Source: Channa striata
Taxonomy: Eukaryota; Chordata; Actinopteri; Anabantiformes; Channidae
Length of the DNA: 64,000 nucleotides
Direction: 5' to 3'
Assembly: GCA_033026295.1 (NCBI GenBank)
Contig: CM065182.1
Span: forward strand, 22,425,215-22,489,214
The position numbers and the translations under genes are program-made. Positions 24,646 through 37,536 of the stretch are shown here, piece after piece. Each line of letters opens with the position of its first letter. Positions within the stretch are counted from its first letter, which is position 1. The notes beneath the pieces are model-generated. The model searched no databases. It saw nothing but the letters and a program-made list of their open reading frames with translations, and was not told the DNA's origin.

Positions 24646-25394
24646 AAATTAGTAAAACTAAAATGGAATAAAAATCTATCCATGAAAAAACTGAGACTGA
24701 ACAAAAATATCCTCCAATCCTCCATTGTTCCTGTGTGACACTTTGAAGATGACGTCATCACAGTTCATACAGCATCACTATGACGACCAGCTACATTGAC
24801 ATACTATATCAGCTGTAAGTACCTGGTACCAAAAGTGAAATAACTAGTTAGAAGTCTAAAACCATGACACTGACTTTTATAAAATCAGAATTGTTTGTTA
24901 TGATAAAACCAGTACATCTACTACTAATATGCAACTAATATACTTGTAATATGCAACCCGTTTGCTTAACTAAATTAAGTGAAAACAGCATCACAAAAAC
25001 TAACATTAAAGGTGATAACACGACAAAATTCAAATATCTGAATCTGCAATCTGCAAACATGCTGAAGTTCAGTGCAAGTAAGTGCAGCACAGCCCCACTT
25101 GTAGCACAGATACTGCTTCAATTACTGAATTAAATGACATCTTTCATTCACATATTCACCACCGGGAGGTTAGTTAGCACGAACCAGGATTCCTTTTTTT
25201 ACCCTTTAAACCTGCATTTTAATTATTACAGCTGGTTTACAAAAACATAAGGCAAAATGTGACCCTGATTAATACTTGATTCCACTTGTGATCCAACAGT
25301 AGATTTGTGCTTCAGAAAACACAGATATAAATAAATACGGTCTGTCTGTAAGGACAGCATGTCACTCACTGTGCAAACAAAATCCACAGGTGTG

Positions 25395-25423
<29 letters not shown>
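25395..25423. repeat. (AC)n microsatellite
   Basis: About 14 AC units. Confidence 0.97.
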
Positions 25424-25427
<4 letters not shown>

Positions 25428-25439
25428 AGTTTCCAGTGT

Positions 25440-26580
25440 GGGCCAACTTGTATGGACTTTAAAGCAGCCTGCTGTCAGTCATGATTAGCTGTAACGACGG
25501 GCCCATTTTGACACTTCAGAATCAAGTCTTGGCAAATAGCCCTGGGAAGAGGAGCCACATGCTACGAGATGGCTTTTCCCTGATATAATTTGTGGCTGCA
25601 AATTACAAAACAGAGGCAGAAATAATGTGTAAAGTCAAGTTTGGTGAGGGAGAAAATGGAAAAATTTAGGGCTGTGTGCCACTCTAATGGATATCCTTGT
25701 GGCTGGGAGAAAATGGGACTCAATAATGTGTCCTTAATGTCTGCCAGCGCTGTTTCAGGGAACGTATCAGAAGAAATGTCCCCTGCCATTTCTGCAAGCA
25801 ATCACTTAATGGGACGGGCAAATCTCAACAAAATGGATGTACTGATCTATTTCTGGGCTTGACAGATGGAGTGAATCTGTGGCTCTTGGAAGACAAAAAG
25901 GAACAGGAAGAAAGCGAAGAATGGAGCAGATAAAAACAAGCCTTTCAAGATTCACTCAGCTACAGAGCATGCCTGCAATGTTTGTGTGCGACTTAAGTGC
26001 AGACACTGACAAGAATTTCAATTATTTAATTAGGAAGGGAAAATGAAAAGACTTAAGTGTTGTGATTTCTGCAGTCTTTCATAGATCAATCTAATGTGTG
26101 CTCACATTGGAAATCAACCAAGATGGAAGAGGGGCAAGTGAAGTAGCGTCTTTCTAAATCACGCAATTAAAATGGCAAATTAGTTTCTTGATATATTCAT
26201 TTAAGTGGTTAAGTGGAAAGGTTTCTCTCCCCGTCCATGCGGCTGTCTCATGGGTGGGTGTGGAGAGGCAGCACCATCCGCATGCTCTTATGATTAGAGT
26301 TGCCGTTCATTTGCTGAGAAAACACTGAAAGCACTTTTGCACAAATTAGCCATTTGAAGGCTTGGAAATTCAATTCCAAGCAGTTGATTTAGGCATTTAG
26401 GCAAAGCGTGGCTGGAACGTAAAGATTTACAAGCATTTTGCCTGCTAATGTCGATAACTTTCAGAGGCCATTAAAGGTTTTTGTGGCCTTGTGCTCTGTG
26501 AACAGCACAGCTGGAAAATACCAGCGTTTCTCACGTTTTTAGCTTGTTGCGGTCACCTTCACACCTGCTTTGTGGAACGA
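25440..26580. promoter_or_regulatory. Putative conserved non-coding region
   Basis: Over 1.1 kb without repeats or microsatellites, with balanced composition and ATTA cores ('caattatttaattaggaagg' near 26020). Frames on both strands (25562-25862) overlap and match nothing. Regulatory function is inferred from texture. Confidence 0.3.
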
Positions 26581-26584
26581 CTTT

Positions 26585-29500
26585 AAAGTCATAATTTGGA
26601 CATTCTGGTAAAATGATGGTCACATGCTCCATCAAGCTCCATCTAGAACAAAGATGCATGGAAGCTTCTTATTAGAAAAACAGGATGCTTTGGCGGGGTA
26701 CTGTTATTTTAGCAGGTATTATTTATGTAAATCGAGCACACCATGGAATTCATGCAAGTAAACACATGAAGATGAAGAGTTGCTGTGAGATTATGGCATC
26801 AAAAACCGCGTAAATAAGTACGAAGTAGGTGCAAAAGGAAAAACATGGATTTTATTTTGGTTTAGCTTTGATTACGATGTATATATCTTACATACACAGC
26901 ATCTTAATCATTTCTGATGGAGTTCAATTGACGGGCACTCTGTGCATGCTCCATTATTACAGGTATTTCTACTTCTTTTTCCTGCTTTGACCTTTTCTCT
27001 GGGCTGCAGCTGGGGCTCTAGAATTTTTTTAATGGAGTGACAAAGAGGTGACATGGCATGGTGGTATCTGAGGGCCGCATATATCATTTAATATTTACAA
27101 AACTTCAAACCTTTGTTCAACATATTACAAACACACAACCAAAAACGGACAATAACCACAGTGTTAGTGTCCTGAATGGTTCGTTACACTCTTTGAACAG
27201 AGAACATAAACATGCAAAACGATCCAGCTGGAATCTATGACAGGTTACACTGTATAGTAGCTTTAGAATTAGTTTGTTTTAAAAATGTAAAATATGTAAC
27301 ATTTTCACCACGATACGTTGTCAAGTGTAGCATGAATTGGAATTCATGAATTAAACTACCTAAATTTTACTTGATTCACAGTAAAACCAAAGAACCTGCA
27401 GAGTGACAGGACATGGGAGTGTATTCAAGAGAAAGTAAATATTTTTTTTACATCATGGGAATTCCCTTTAGCCAGTAAAATCTGTAATCCTGTAACTATG
27501 AAGTGAAGAGCCGGGTTAAGATAAGTGACCAGGGACAAGCAGTAAAACAGCTTGGAAAATGCGGACAAAAAGAACGTGTGTATCGTTCCTGGCCAACAGC
27601 AGGTGCACCACCACATGCAGAAGGATTTTCAACATGCCTAGGCTTAGCGACTCGCCTGCTTGCAGTGACCACAACAATGCGCACACTCTTTGTAATTATT
27701 CTTCTCACATTATCTCCCCAAGCGCTGCATGAGCTCCTTACCCACCGATGATACCACATAAATGTAGACTATCCATAACAAAATTAATCTCTCAAAAGCT
27801 GGATAGATTCAAGAAAACATGGATTTGCTCTTCTGTCACACAGGCATATTGTCCACTTTGATGGTGCATGGGAGGATATCAAATGCCCTCCTGGCTGCCA
27901 CACTCCAGATGGAGGAAAATAGGCTGTGGTCTATAAAAATGAAGTTAGATGTAAGTACAGCACTCAAATCTCGGGGAGAAAAATGCTTTTTCTGGGGCAT
28001 TTGTTGTTGTCAATTGGTCTGAGCAACTTGCTGTAATGCAGGTAATGGAGCTACTCTTCTCCTTTCATCTTTGGGGTTTGTGCGTGTGTGTGCATCGAAG
28101 CAAAGGATGGCCTGGCTGGATATGGGAAAGAGGCACAACAGGAGGAAATACAGCCAGATGATGGACCGAATGAGGAAAACATCAAGTCAGAGCGCAGTGA
28201 AGGGATCCGTGCTGGTGTGAGCTGCTTCTTCAAACATCTCTCACCTCCATTTATCTTCGGTGCCGCCAAATCTCAAAGTGGGATTTTGACAAATTTCAGC
28301 AAGAGAATGTTGTAATATTATACAGCAACGTGGAGACATGAATGGGAATGAATGGTCCCTATGTCCAAGTCATCACTGCCATTAAGCCATTACACCTGAC
28401 AGTGACATGCTTCTCACACTGGCATATTTAACTTGACTATAGCTAAAACAGCTCCCTACATTTCCCTCATCAACACACAATGCTACCACAAACATTAAGT
28501 CCTGTTCAGAACTGTTCACTATCCACATTTCCAAATGATAAGCTGAAAGCTTTTTAATAGAAAAACATGTCTCTTTGCAAAGAGCAAGTCTCTATCTGGG
28601 TGTCATGGACAGTGGGTTTATCAGGGTTTATTTCCAGCTGGGGGTTCAGAGCTGAAGTGAAGTGCAGGCATTTTAACTGGTGACTGAAATCTGAAAAATC
28701 AATGTACGATACCAAACGACAACATACAATGTTTTCTTTCTTACCAACAACACAGTCGATCCATGTGGGTCATGGTGATAGTCCTACAACAGTGTAGAAA
28801 TGTGACAGCTTTGTTTAAATTCCTGTGATCACATTTCCTTACAATCAACGTGGGGTTTCTGAAGTGGGGACACTTCCACATGGACCAGAGGTGCTGTAGA
28901 CCGAACCACTGAACCTGCTCAGTGGAGGATCTTGTCTAGCTCCTGAAAAAATAAATCAGATTTTAAAGATTTGATACAGAAAACATTAAACAAGGCAAAT
29001 GGGGAAAATAAATAAATAATAAAAGTAGCTGTGTGCTCACTTACTCCAACTCATTAGCTTAGGTCCTCAGGCTCACGCCATTTAGTGTGTATGGCCTTGG
29101 TCAGCAGCATTCAGCATGCACTGCATTTCTCTGGGACCATGTTCGTGTGTAACAACATTGTTATTTTCTGAAGTTAACATTTCAGCTACTTACCAACATG
29201 TTTCTCAACCTGTTTTGTGTGGCTGGGTTTCAAACTTCCCTATGTTAATGCCAGTCAAAATGGCACTAAATTTTTACTGGCCGGTGTAGCATTAAAACCC
29301 TTTAGGGAAGCAAAATGTAGATTATAATAGTGATGTAAATAAAAAAGAAAATTTTATGACAACGCCCTGAAATGTGCCACATTAATTCATTCATGCCTAA
29401 TGACTTTGTCCATCCAGGTTCAAGAACTACTCTCTGGTCAGTCCTCACGATTTGGGTAAAAATGTCTAGATGGAAATGAAAGTGTCAGATATGCAGCTTG

Positions 29501-29645
29501 TGACATTACATGGACACGGGTAATTTAGCTGCACGGGTATAGTATAAATGCACATAATAAGTAAATTCAATATCTGCTGTTATGCAGCCGTGCAACGTAC
29601 AAGTACATCAAGTAGATGGACAACTTGAGCATTTATTGGTTTATA
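26585..29645. other. Gene-free sequence, nothing recognised
   Basis: No exon, RNA gene or clear repeat. The paired plus/minus frames at 27496-27759 and 28051-28315 are antiparallel shadows without family similarity. Confidence 0.5.
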
Positions 29646-29654
29646 GTGATAACC

Positions 29655-29905
29655 ACTGTTCCCTCTAAGCTGCGCGTGTGTGCAATTGCGCACTGCTGAC
29701 ATGGTCTCCGCACACAGAAAATCTGCGCTGTGCACAAAAAAATAAATAAATCCAACCTGAATTGAAAATAAAATCAACACATTCTGTCCTATTTGCAATG
29801 TGAGTCAGTGAGTGACCAGTGACTGGCGGCTCCTGCCAGTGATGAGCCTTATGTCGAGCCTTTATAGTAATATCGAAACAAACGGGCAGTGGCACATTCC
29901 CTCAC
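29655..29905 (+). mobile_element. hAT-like non-autonomous DNA transposon relic
   Basis: The segment opens with 'ccactgttccctctaagctg' and 'cgcgtgtgtgcaattgcgca'. This order recurs in teleost genomes as the end of a hAT-type element (CAGTGTTCCCTC terminus, from memory). No transposase and no second terminus are visible. Confidence 0.4.
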
Positions 29906-29909
29906 TACA

Positions 29910-32000
29910 CAGGTCATAAACAAGATTTTTGTAATTTTTATTGTAAGTGGGCTAAAGCACCTAATTAAAAGTATTCAAACAGATGTAAATGCTGTAATTT
30001 GATTCTTTTAATAAACCATGTAACTGTGATGTTGCTCTCAGAGGTCCAAGGGACTGCTCAGGGAGTTTGTGTGTTTGCTCAGACACATGAAAGATTAGAG
30101 GGAAAGATGGTGACAACCATGAGAAATAGAGTTCAGATGGAGGTGTACAGTTGTTAAACACCCAGCATGTTTTTGCTAGAACGTTTGCCATGTCTAAAAT
30201 TATAAGCTGACAATTCGAATAGTTATGGCTGACATCTTGATTACAGATGTACAGTGCACAAGAACTGCAGTTACTCTGCATCTCCTCACTGAAAATAATG
30301 GTAATAGTTTTTAACTTGATCAGTCCATGATAAAAACATTGTAACTTGTGCTCACAGTTTATGTGGAAAATAGTGTGTCACATTTATTGCAAATGTAACT
30401 AAAATCACTTAGGCATTAAAATGTTCAGATTCATAACTGATTATGCAGTTACATTAAGACTTAATAATTACCGTATTAGAGTTTGTGACAGTGTTTTCTT
30501 TAACAATGAGACTAATCAGAGGCTGAGCAGCCAACACTGGACATTTCATGCCTGGGCTGCCCTTCACTAAAGCCCGTTCAGCCCTTTACTTTCAATTAAA
30601 ACCATACAGTCATCACTATTACTGCTGTGGCCAGTTCTGTTTTTTCAGCAGATTCCCAAACTACAAAACTCATGGGTGCTGATTGGCTGGTGGCCGACCT
30701 GGCCTTTTGTTTCAGTGTTGTGTTGGTTGTAGCCCCAGTTTCCCCCTATTCAGCCCATCAAACGCTAGCGCTATTAGCCACCTGGAAATTTGCCTGTCCT
30801 GGCATTACAGGATCTTGTTGCATTTTGTCAGGCAGCCCTGTCTTTACAAACAGCGTCATAAAAGGGGTCGTTACGGTAAGATAATGCTCAATATTGTCTA
30901 ATATTGTCAGCATGTTTATTATTATTAATTGTTGATTTGTTGTTGTTGTAATTGTTGACCGTTTTCATTATTTTCATTATATGTTGATTGTTTTGAATGT
31001 TTCCCCATAAAACCCAGGCTCCCCTAAAAGTTTCCTCCCCTCACCCCTTAAAAGAAGGAAAATTAGAAATGAAGAAATTAGAAAAGAAATTGAGGACTAA
31101 TTCCAAACAAATTGTACAGATATATTTGTATCAACCAGGTGATCATATTACCCATACATATTCAACAGCATTTGTTGAAGTGAGAGTTGAATAATGTTGG
31201 AGTGATGTGAGGTCTGTGCCACCCACAACGTCAGGCTGACAAAAATATTAACTTAACTTCTTGCTTCAGGGGTTTTTATCCAGGCTTAGAAAGAATGAAA
31301 AACAGAGAAATATTACTATAACTAGCAGATTGACAAATTTATTTTTTATAGACCACATGATGTTAATATTTGAGGCAATTTTGTTTTACATGATGGGAAT
31401 TAAAAGGGCTTAAAAAAGTGCTTTGCTTTAGATTGAGAGAGATGCTGAAATTGGCCAGAGAGGATTCTCAGTGGGAAATGTGATCCAGCAGAAACACAGA
31501 GCTCTTCAGTGAGCCTCCTGTTCAGGTTCCAGACAAAACAAGATATAGGTTCTATCTATCTATCCATCGTCCTTTCCCCAAAAAAACATCCACGACGACT
31601 CTCCATGAGACAGAGAGCATGGCCACAGGATATTGCATCCAGGTGGAACAATGAGCAATAGATGTATCAAGTATCAAAGCACCGCTGGACTCAATAGAGG
31701 CTGGACGTGTGCGTGCGTGCGTGTACGCATTGTGTATGTATGTTTGTGTGTGTGTGTGTTTGGAGGGGGGTATGTAAAGCCCATCTTCAGAGACTGATCT
31801 CCTAGAGAACAAAGTGGAGCATACACACACAGAGGCAACACTGCAGCTCAATCCAGTGGAAATAATATGTTCATTACAACGCAATTACTGACACTTACAC
31901 CCTCTCTCCCTGAAGTGTGTGTGTGGGGTGGAGAGGAGGGGGCCCTGCCACTGACCGCTGATTCTATGCGACCTTCTGTGCCTCTGTGTGTGTGTGTGTC
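29910..32000. other. Gene-free sequence upstream of lim2
   Basis: It contains a TTATTG-rich tract near 30912-30970 and GT-rich tracts at 31705-31760 and 31915-31927. A 5' non-coding exon of lim2 is expected here because the first coding exon starts behind a splice acceptor. I could not place it. Confidence 0.45.
31705..31760. repeat. Imperfect (GT/GCGT)n microsatellite
   Basis: Mixed GTGC, GTAT and GT units. Confidence 0.85.
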
Positions 32001-32012
32001 TGCAGGTGCAGG

Positions 32013-34938
32013 ATGTACAGCTTCATGGGTGGAGGGTTGTTCTGTGCAGGCGTGGGGAACATCCTCCTGATTGTTTCCACAGCAACCGATTACTGGATGC
32101 AGTATCGGCAGTCCAACAACTACATGCACCAGGGCCTGTGGCGCTACTGTATGCCTGGGAAATGTTTCCCACACAACGACAGCATCGGTAAGTGTAGCCA
32201 GAGACGGGGAGACTCTCAACTTCATTAATGTTAACATTTCTGAAAGGTGCAGCTGTTCCTCAGGCAGAATCCAACAGGCCAGTATTCATGTACAACTGCA
32301 AATGACTAATTTCTTCATTCATACTTTACATCAGCAACAGATGCCATGACGTAAAAAATTCAACCACTTCAGTAAAAACTAAAATTAATTAAGAAAAAAG
32401 CAGCAATTACAAAGCCTTCCAGAAAAAGCCCTGACACTGACAGATGCATCGAGTTCTTGTAGCAAAGCTTAAAATCTACCGAGGCTGTAATCTTTAGCTC
32501 AATTTGCAGAAGGTTTCATGAAAACGGATTTTCATACATCCACAAGTGTTTTTTTTTTTCATTTTAAACAACAGAAAAACTAAGGCTCAACTGGTTAGAC
32601 ATTTCCTTCTCATCTACACACAATTGCTCTAATTGGAGGAAGGGCTTTATCAGCAGCCTATTATAATAACATGTAACATTATTCTTATTGAGTGCATTGC
32701 AGTCTAATGTTACAGAAAGTTGTGACTATAACAAACACATCGAATCTAGAGTCCTATGTTATTCATCCATCAAACTATACTGGAAATACTCGCAAACAGA
32801 GGTTATCTAATAGAACTCGTGTACTGTGTCTGTCTGAGGTGCTTATGGTTCATTTCTGATTTCCATCTGACAACACTAACGTGATCGATTTGTATTTCTT
32901 CATGGCTTGCTAATCACCTCTGCTGACTTGCACTGACCCCATAAGTGACTCTTCTTGACCTTTGACCTTGTCCACAGCCCACTTAGACGCCACCCGTGCC
33001 CTCATGGTCCTTTCTCTTCTGGCTTGTTTTATTGGGATCATCGTTGGCATCATGGCCTTTATCCATTACTCCTCCTTCGACAGGTTTGACAAGACCTTTG
33101 CTGCTGGCGTTCTGTTTTTCATCTCATGTAAGTTCTGCTCTCTTGACTGTGTACAAAATTTGCATTTGATTTCACCATATCTGATTAAAGGTGGGTTTTG
33201 GAAAAATAAAACGAATAATGTGCTGGTCATGAATTATTGGCGTGATAATGACTGAGTTATTGGTACGGTTTCACTGTACGGTTTTCACTGTAACAATAAA
33301 AACTGTAAAAAGTGAAGCTATTTGTTACATTTGTAAAAGTCATTATGACTTTTGCTTTAATGCTTTGTTTTTCATAATTTTATAGTAACCTGTATTTATT
33401 AAAGTGACATGATTTTGTGATTTTATGTATTCCAAAAACACAATTTCAATAATTTTCTAGCGAAAGCCTGAAGCTTCCAGTAGCAGCATGTAGTAAATGG
33501 TTTGTACAGTCTTTCGGAGTCATGCAACATTTTTCTTTTCTTTCTGCTCCTGCCCAGGTTTTTTTGTGTTTCTAGCAATGGCAGTGTACACTGGTGTGAC
33601 AGTTACCTACTATGGGAAACATTACGGAAACTGGCGGTTCTCCTGGTCCTATATCATCGGCTGGGTGTCAGTGGTGCTCACCTTCTTTTCAGGTAAACTC
33701 ATTGTTTTCTGGCTGAATAAATGTTTTTTAGAGCTACAAAACCTACAATGAGTTCCTGAAAAAGCAGGTAAAGCATGTAATTGTAAAGAATATAAAATAC
33801 ATTTCAACACCTTACATACCTAACAGTAGTGGTTTTATAATCATGCAGTGTAGCAGATAACATTCTGTGTGCTTCCTCATAATATTTTTTACATCTACCT
33901 TAGCTTTTGCTCAGCTGCCCCAACACCTGGATTTCCCCCACAAACATTTAAAAAGTGTGATTTCCTTTTATTTTATCCTATAATGTCAAGGCCTGGGCTG
34001 ATGCCTGCATGCATGGCTGTACTGTAGCACTTTGTGAAAGAAAAAAACTGCAGCTAATACAACACAGTGTGACGTCCTCAGGAGAAAACAGTCGAATCAT
34101 CATTTCCGCTTAGGTTAACCCATAGTCAAGCAGCTGAATGATGTGACCTGAACAGTGAAGTGCTCCTCTCTGAACTCTTCTGCTGTGAAGTACCTGGCAC
34201 TGTTCAGTGGGTACTAAACAACACCATCATGCAATTAAGATTTTCCACTAGATTCGCAAAGAAGACAGAACTCCACCCAGGGTCATTTCTACTGCCTCTG
34301 TCTTACATAAAGGGCAGTTTATCAATTTGATTATCATGTGGATGAATAAATAATATTTTTTCTTAATCGATTAAGATGGCCCCAAAATATTCTGCATCCT
34401 TTTCATGTGTTGCTTTGGAAGGACTAAACATCTCACCTATGGAATCTCTGTGTGTGTGTGTGTCTGTGCGTCTATTTATGTTATTCAAATGTGAATAGTT
34501 TCATAAAACGTGCATGTGAGTGATGGTGGGGAACAATGGTCTAATGCCATTTAATTTCTAATACAACTGATAACAACTAGTGGCATAAGGTGCAAAATGT
34601 TTTGAACATTTCTACACTAGTGGGAACACAATGGACACAAACTCACTGTTTATTATTTTCTATAATTCTATGGGAGTATGCCACTGTAACCCATAACTGA
34701 ACAGGCCAAGAGACCTACGACACCTACGAATATAAAAATGCAATGTAAAATATGACCATATTTCTTGGAATTACATCAAACATCATACGTGTCTATTTTT
34801 CTAGCTTGGAATTTGAGTAATTAATTTAAAAATGTTGCACGAAATAAAAAGAATCCTGTCCTGTCTTTCTTCTCAGGAACATTCTACATTTGTGCCTATC
34901 GGATGCACGAATACCCCAGGAGTTCGAACTCTCATTAG
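32013..34938 (+). CDS. lim2: lens fibre membrane intrinsic protein (Lim2/MP20-like), 4 coding exons
   Basis: Coding exons are 32013-32187, 32978-33127, 33558-33692 and 34877-34938; all junctions are GT/AG and phase 1. They splice to 173 aa, the length I recall for mammalian LIM2. The protein begins MYSFMGGGLFCAGVG and has four membrane segments (about residues 5-24, 66-88, 99-123 and 137-160). The extracellular loop carries the PMP22/claudin signature: W28, GLW 41-43, C46 and C51, with R65 just before the second segment. FSWSYIIGW (136-144) is typical of Lim2. The family functions in lens fibre cell junctions and membranes. The ATG is chosen because MYSFMGGG is the family N-terminus. A splice acceptor ends at 32005, so an unplaced upstream exon carries most of the 5' UTR. 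Teleosts have several lim2 copies; which paralogue this is cannot be decided here. Confidence 0.93.
32188..32977 (+). other. lim2 intron between coding exons 1 and 2
   Basis: Donor GTAAGT at 32188 and acceptor 'ttgtccacag' ending at 32977. No repeat or nested gene is seen. Confidence 0.85.
33693..34876 (+). other. lim2 intron between coding exons 3 and 4
   Basis: Donor GTAAAC at 33693 and acceptor 'tctttcttctcag' ending at 34876. It contains a short GT run near 34450-34465 but no gene. Confidence 0.85.
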
Positions 34939-35035
34939 AACGTCTAAAGCCATGGATTGTGATCAGCACAGCTGCAGGCAGAGGATCCAGAGTTCACCAC
35001 TGGGCCGCGACCCAAAATGATGGAATTATTCAAAT

Positions 35036-35041
35036 AATAAA
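35036..35041 (+). terminator. Likely lim2 polyadenylation signal
   Basis: AATAAA lies 98 bases past the lim2 stop codon, within an A-rich run, and implies a short 3' UTR. Confidence 0.55.
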
Positions 35042-35468
35042 AAAAAAGACGGGTTAAAACAGGACTCTTTTGTTTTCATCCAGAAACTACATGTTTTTCG
35101 GGAAAAGCTGTGCGTCCTGTGGTTTTGTCTTCAGTTTTGTAAAACACAGGAAAGGTTTAACGTGTCCAACTTTCCATCACAGCCAAATGGGAAAACGGAA
35201 AAGAAAAATGCGCCTTAACCTGAATAATTTTTAGTATGCGTTTTTTCATGCGGACAATTTCAATGTTTTATGTAAAACAAACTGCAGCAGAGTCACAGTG
35301 ATGAGCACATATATTCATCAAAGCTTTTCCCTCGCATCTCTGAGGAGTCCTCATGGGATCATTTAAGATTAAAGTCTTTGAAAAATATCGATCTGTCTGC
35401 AGAAATGTAGGACCAAAGCCCTGATGGGCATTAACAAGGTTCCAACGTTCATATCAAATATATATATT

Positions 35469-35469
35469 T

Positions 35470-35528
<59 letters not shown>
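35469..35528. repeat. (TTG)n microsatellite
   Basis: About 20 uninterrupted TTG/TGT units. Confidence 0.97.
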
Positions 35529-35529
<1 letters not shown>

Positions 35530-35559
35530 TATAAGTTGACCAATTCGGTCGCTCTGCTG

Positions 35560-37255
35560 TGACTGTATGAGCCGGTGCACCGCGGCAAATCTCGGCCCCA
35601 AACGTGGCACTTAACGGAGAGACGCGCTGCTTGACCGGCTCAACGTTTTACGTTAATGAAATGGCCGCAAAAAAGCCGCTTAACTGCGCCTCACGAGCGA
35701 AGCCTCCAGACGATTTCATCGCCATTTGTTTCATTTACTTTCTAATTTCCCCCTAAAAGCTACTTGTTGTCCTGGCGCGCTCAATAAAAGGGATTGACGA
35801 GCAGCCAGGTGCAGCGGGGGCTGCCTCCATCTGCTTGGGCCGTGTCTTTAAAGCTCCTTCTTTTCTACCTCACCTTTCGCGACTTTTGGAATCTTAACAA
35901 AACCGTCAGATAAATTTGTTAAGCTTCATCTGTTTGCTGAATTCCTTTTTTTTCATATTTATGGTGGTGGATTCTGAATCAGAAAATGCATGTTGGGAGA
36001 AAGATTGCGCACATTTGGCTGCAGCTTTAGTTGGCACTGAGTGGTCTGATGCAGGAGGTGACACTAATGTACAGTCTCCGCGCCGACCAGCTGCCCGGAT
36101 TTCCATTTTGCGCGCACACATCTATTCTACACAAACCTCTGCATGACGAATGCAGCATATAACGGCGCTTTTCCAGCAGTAACTGATTCCCAGTAATTAA
36201 TTTGTTCTCCCTCTGTCTGATCAAATGGAAATCCTGTGCTCCAGCCCAAGGATTACAAGTTCCGCTCTAACATTTCCCTTAATTGCCTAATAGCATTGCA
36301 GCATGAATTCTGCCTACATTAAGACACTTTCACATTAAGCGGCCTGATTGGAAATGTGACGCCAACACCACATCAACAAATTACAGCGAACCGCTTTCTT
36401 TCGCAAATGGGCACAGGAGCGGCACTTGTACTCTCCCAGATTTTAATACCGACAATTACAGCCAATTTGGGCGGAATTACTAGACAGACCTGTAGCAGCC
36501 GAATCCTCCTGTGACACGGGCTACATCACTTGACTGAAAAAGTACTAACACGGAGAAAGAGCGCAGAAGTTTTCCCAACAATTAAAGCCAACTGCATGTG
36601 GTCGCGTCAGTCCATCAGGCGCAGGGCTGAGTGACGGCCACCAATCAAGTCCCTGTGGTGTATTACAGAAACATCCATGGATGGAGGGAAAAATACGATC
36701 CTAGACAAAAAAGCGACACACACACTTTGATACTCATTTGTCTTTCCAACCATGCAGATCCTGATCCACCAGGAGCAGCACCACAGAACCTAGAGCCATG
36801 AACTTCTTCAGGACAAAACCACCTTAACTACTGAACACGAGCTACACTGTGTGGACACTTTAATGGCCCCGCGATATTAAATATTGTTGCTTACAGGCTA
36901 CAGTTTTAAACACTTCACCAAAATATTCCACTTTGTCCCTCCAACGGTGGGATGTGGCCCAAGGACCTAATCCTATTATTCAGCCCGGTGAGCTGCGCCA
37001 ACACTGTTACTGCAGACAGAAACGGTGTAGCTCCGAGTGGTCGGCGCACGTCACATGCCATTAATAAGCAATTGGTTTGTAAACTTTATTTCACAAACTA
37101 TAATTCGGCTGAATGAGGAACACTGCGTGGTTGCCAGGCGACACGTGAGCGCCACTACAAGCGACGATTCTCGGTTGGATTTTGAGCTGCTATTCAAATA
37201 AACTGGGATGCGGGCGCAGGTGCGCTGCTCATCTGGAATGTGTTTGCTCTATTCA
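35560..37255. promoter_or_regulatory. bsx: bsx upstream region, putative regulatory DNA
   Basis: The 2 kb upstream of bsx has no microsatellites after 35528 and no interspersed repeats. It is CpG-richer than the left half and contains homeodomain-type cores (for example 'ccagtaattaatttgttctc' near 36190). The small frames at 35906-36224 are antiparallel and unrecognised. A role in bsx regulation is inferred from position. Confidence 0.4.
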
Positions 37256-37270
37256 CCAGCGCCGACGCGC

Positions 37271-37400
37271 CTCAGCCAATAAGAATGCGAAACGGCTTCC
37301 TGGCAGCGCCCCTCCGCCCATCTAGAACTCTAATTGGCTGATGCGCAAATCAATTTCGCTTCTCTCTCTGGATAAATACTTGTTGGTAATCTGCCCTCCC
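37271..37400 (+). promoter_or_regulatory. bsx: bsx core promoter candidate
   Basis: A forward CCAAT box (37276-37280), a reverse CCAAT box ATTGG (37333-37337) and a TATA-like GATAAATAC (37371-37379) line up in usual order. A start site about 25-30 bases after the TATA-like element would give a 5' UTR near 130 bases before the ATG at 37537. Confidence 0.55.
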
Positions 37401-37536
37401 CCTGATATCTATGTAATGCTCGACCAAGTGTCACTGGCCACTTGCACTTAAGCCTGGGAGACTTGGGGGGGAAGAGACAGATGCTGATGCAGGTTTAAAG
37501 GCAGGAAAACAACAAACCCCAAACCAAACTAACATC

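Larger units (their letters stand above)
24065..25435. other. AT-rich gene-free sequence with two microsatellites
   Basis: Apart from the TTA and AC microsatellites described separately, nothing is recognised. Confidence 0.5.

Noticed and set aside
31848..32237. 129-codon minus-strand open frame opposite lim2 exon 1
   Set aside because: It is antisense to the first lim2 coding exon; the plus-strand reading has clear homology and correct splice sites.
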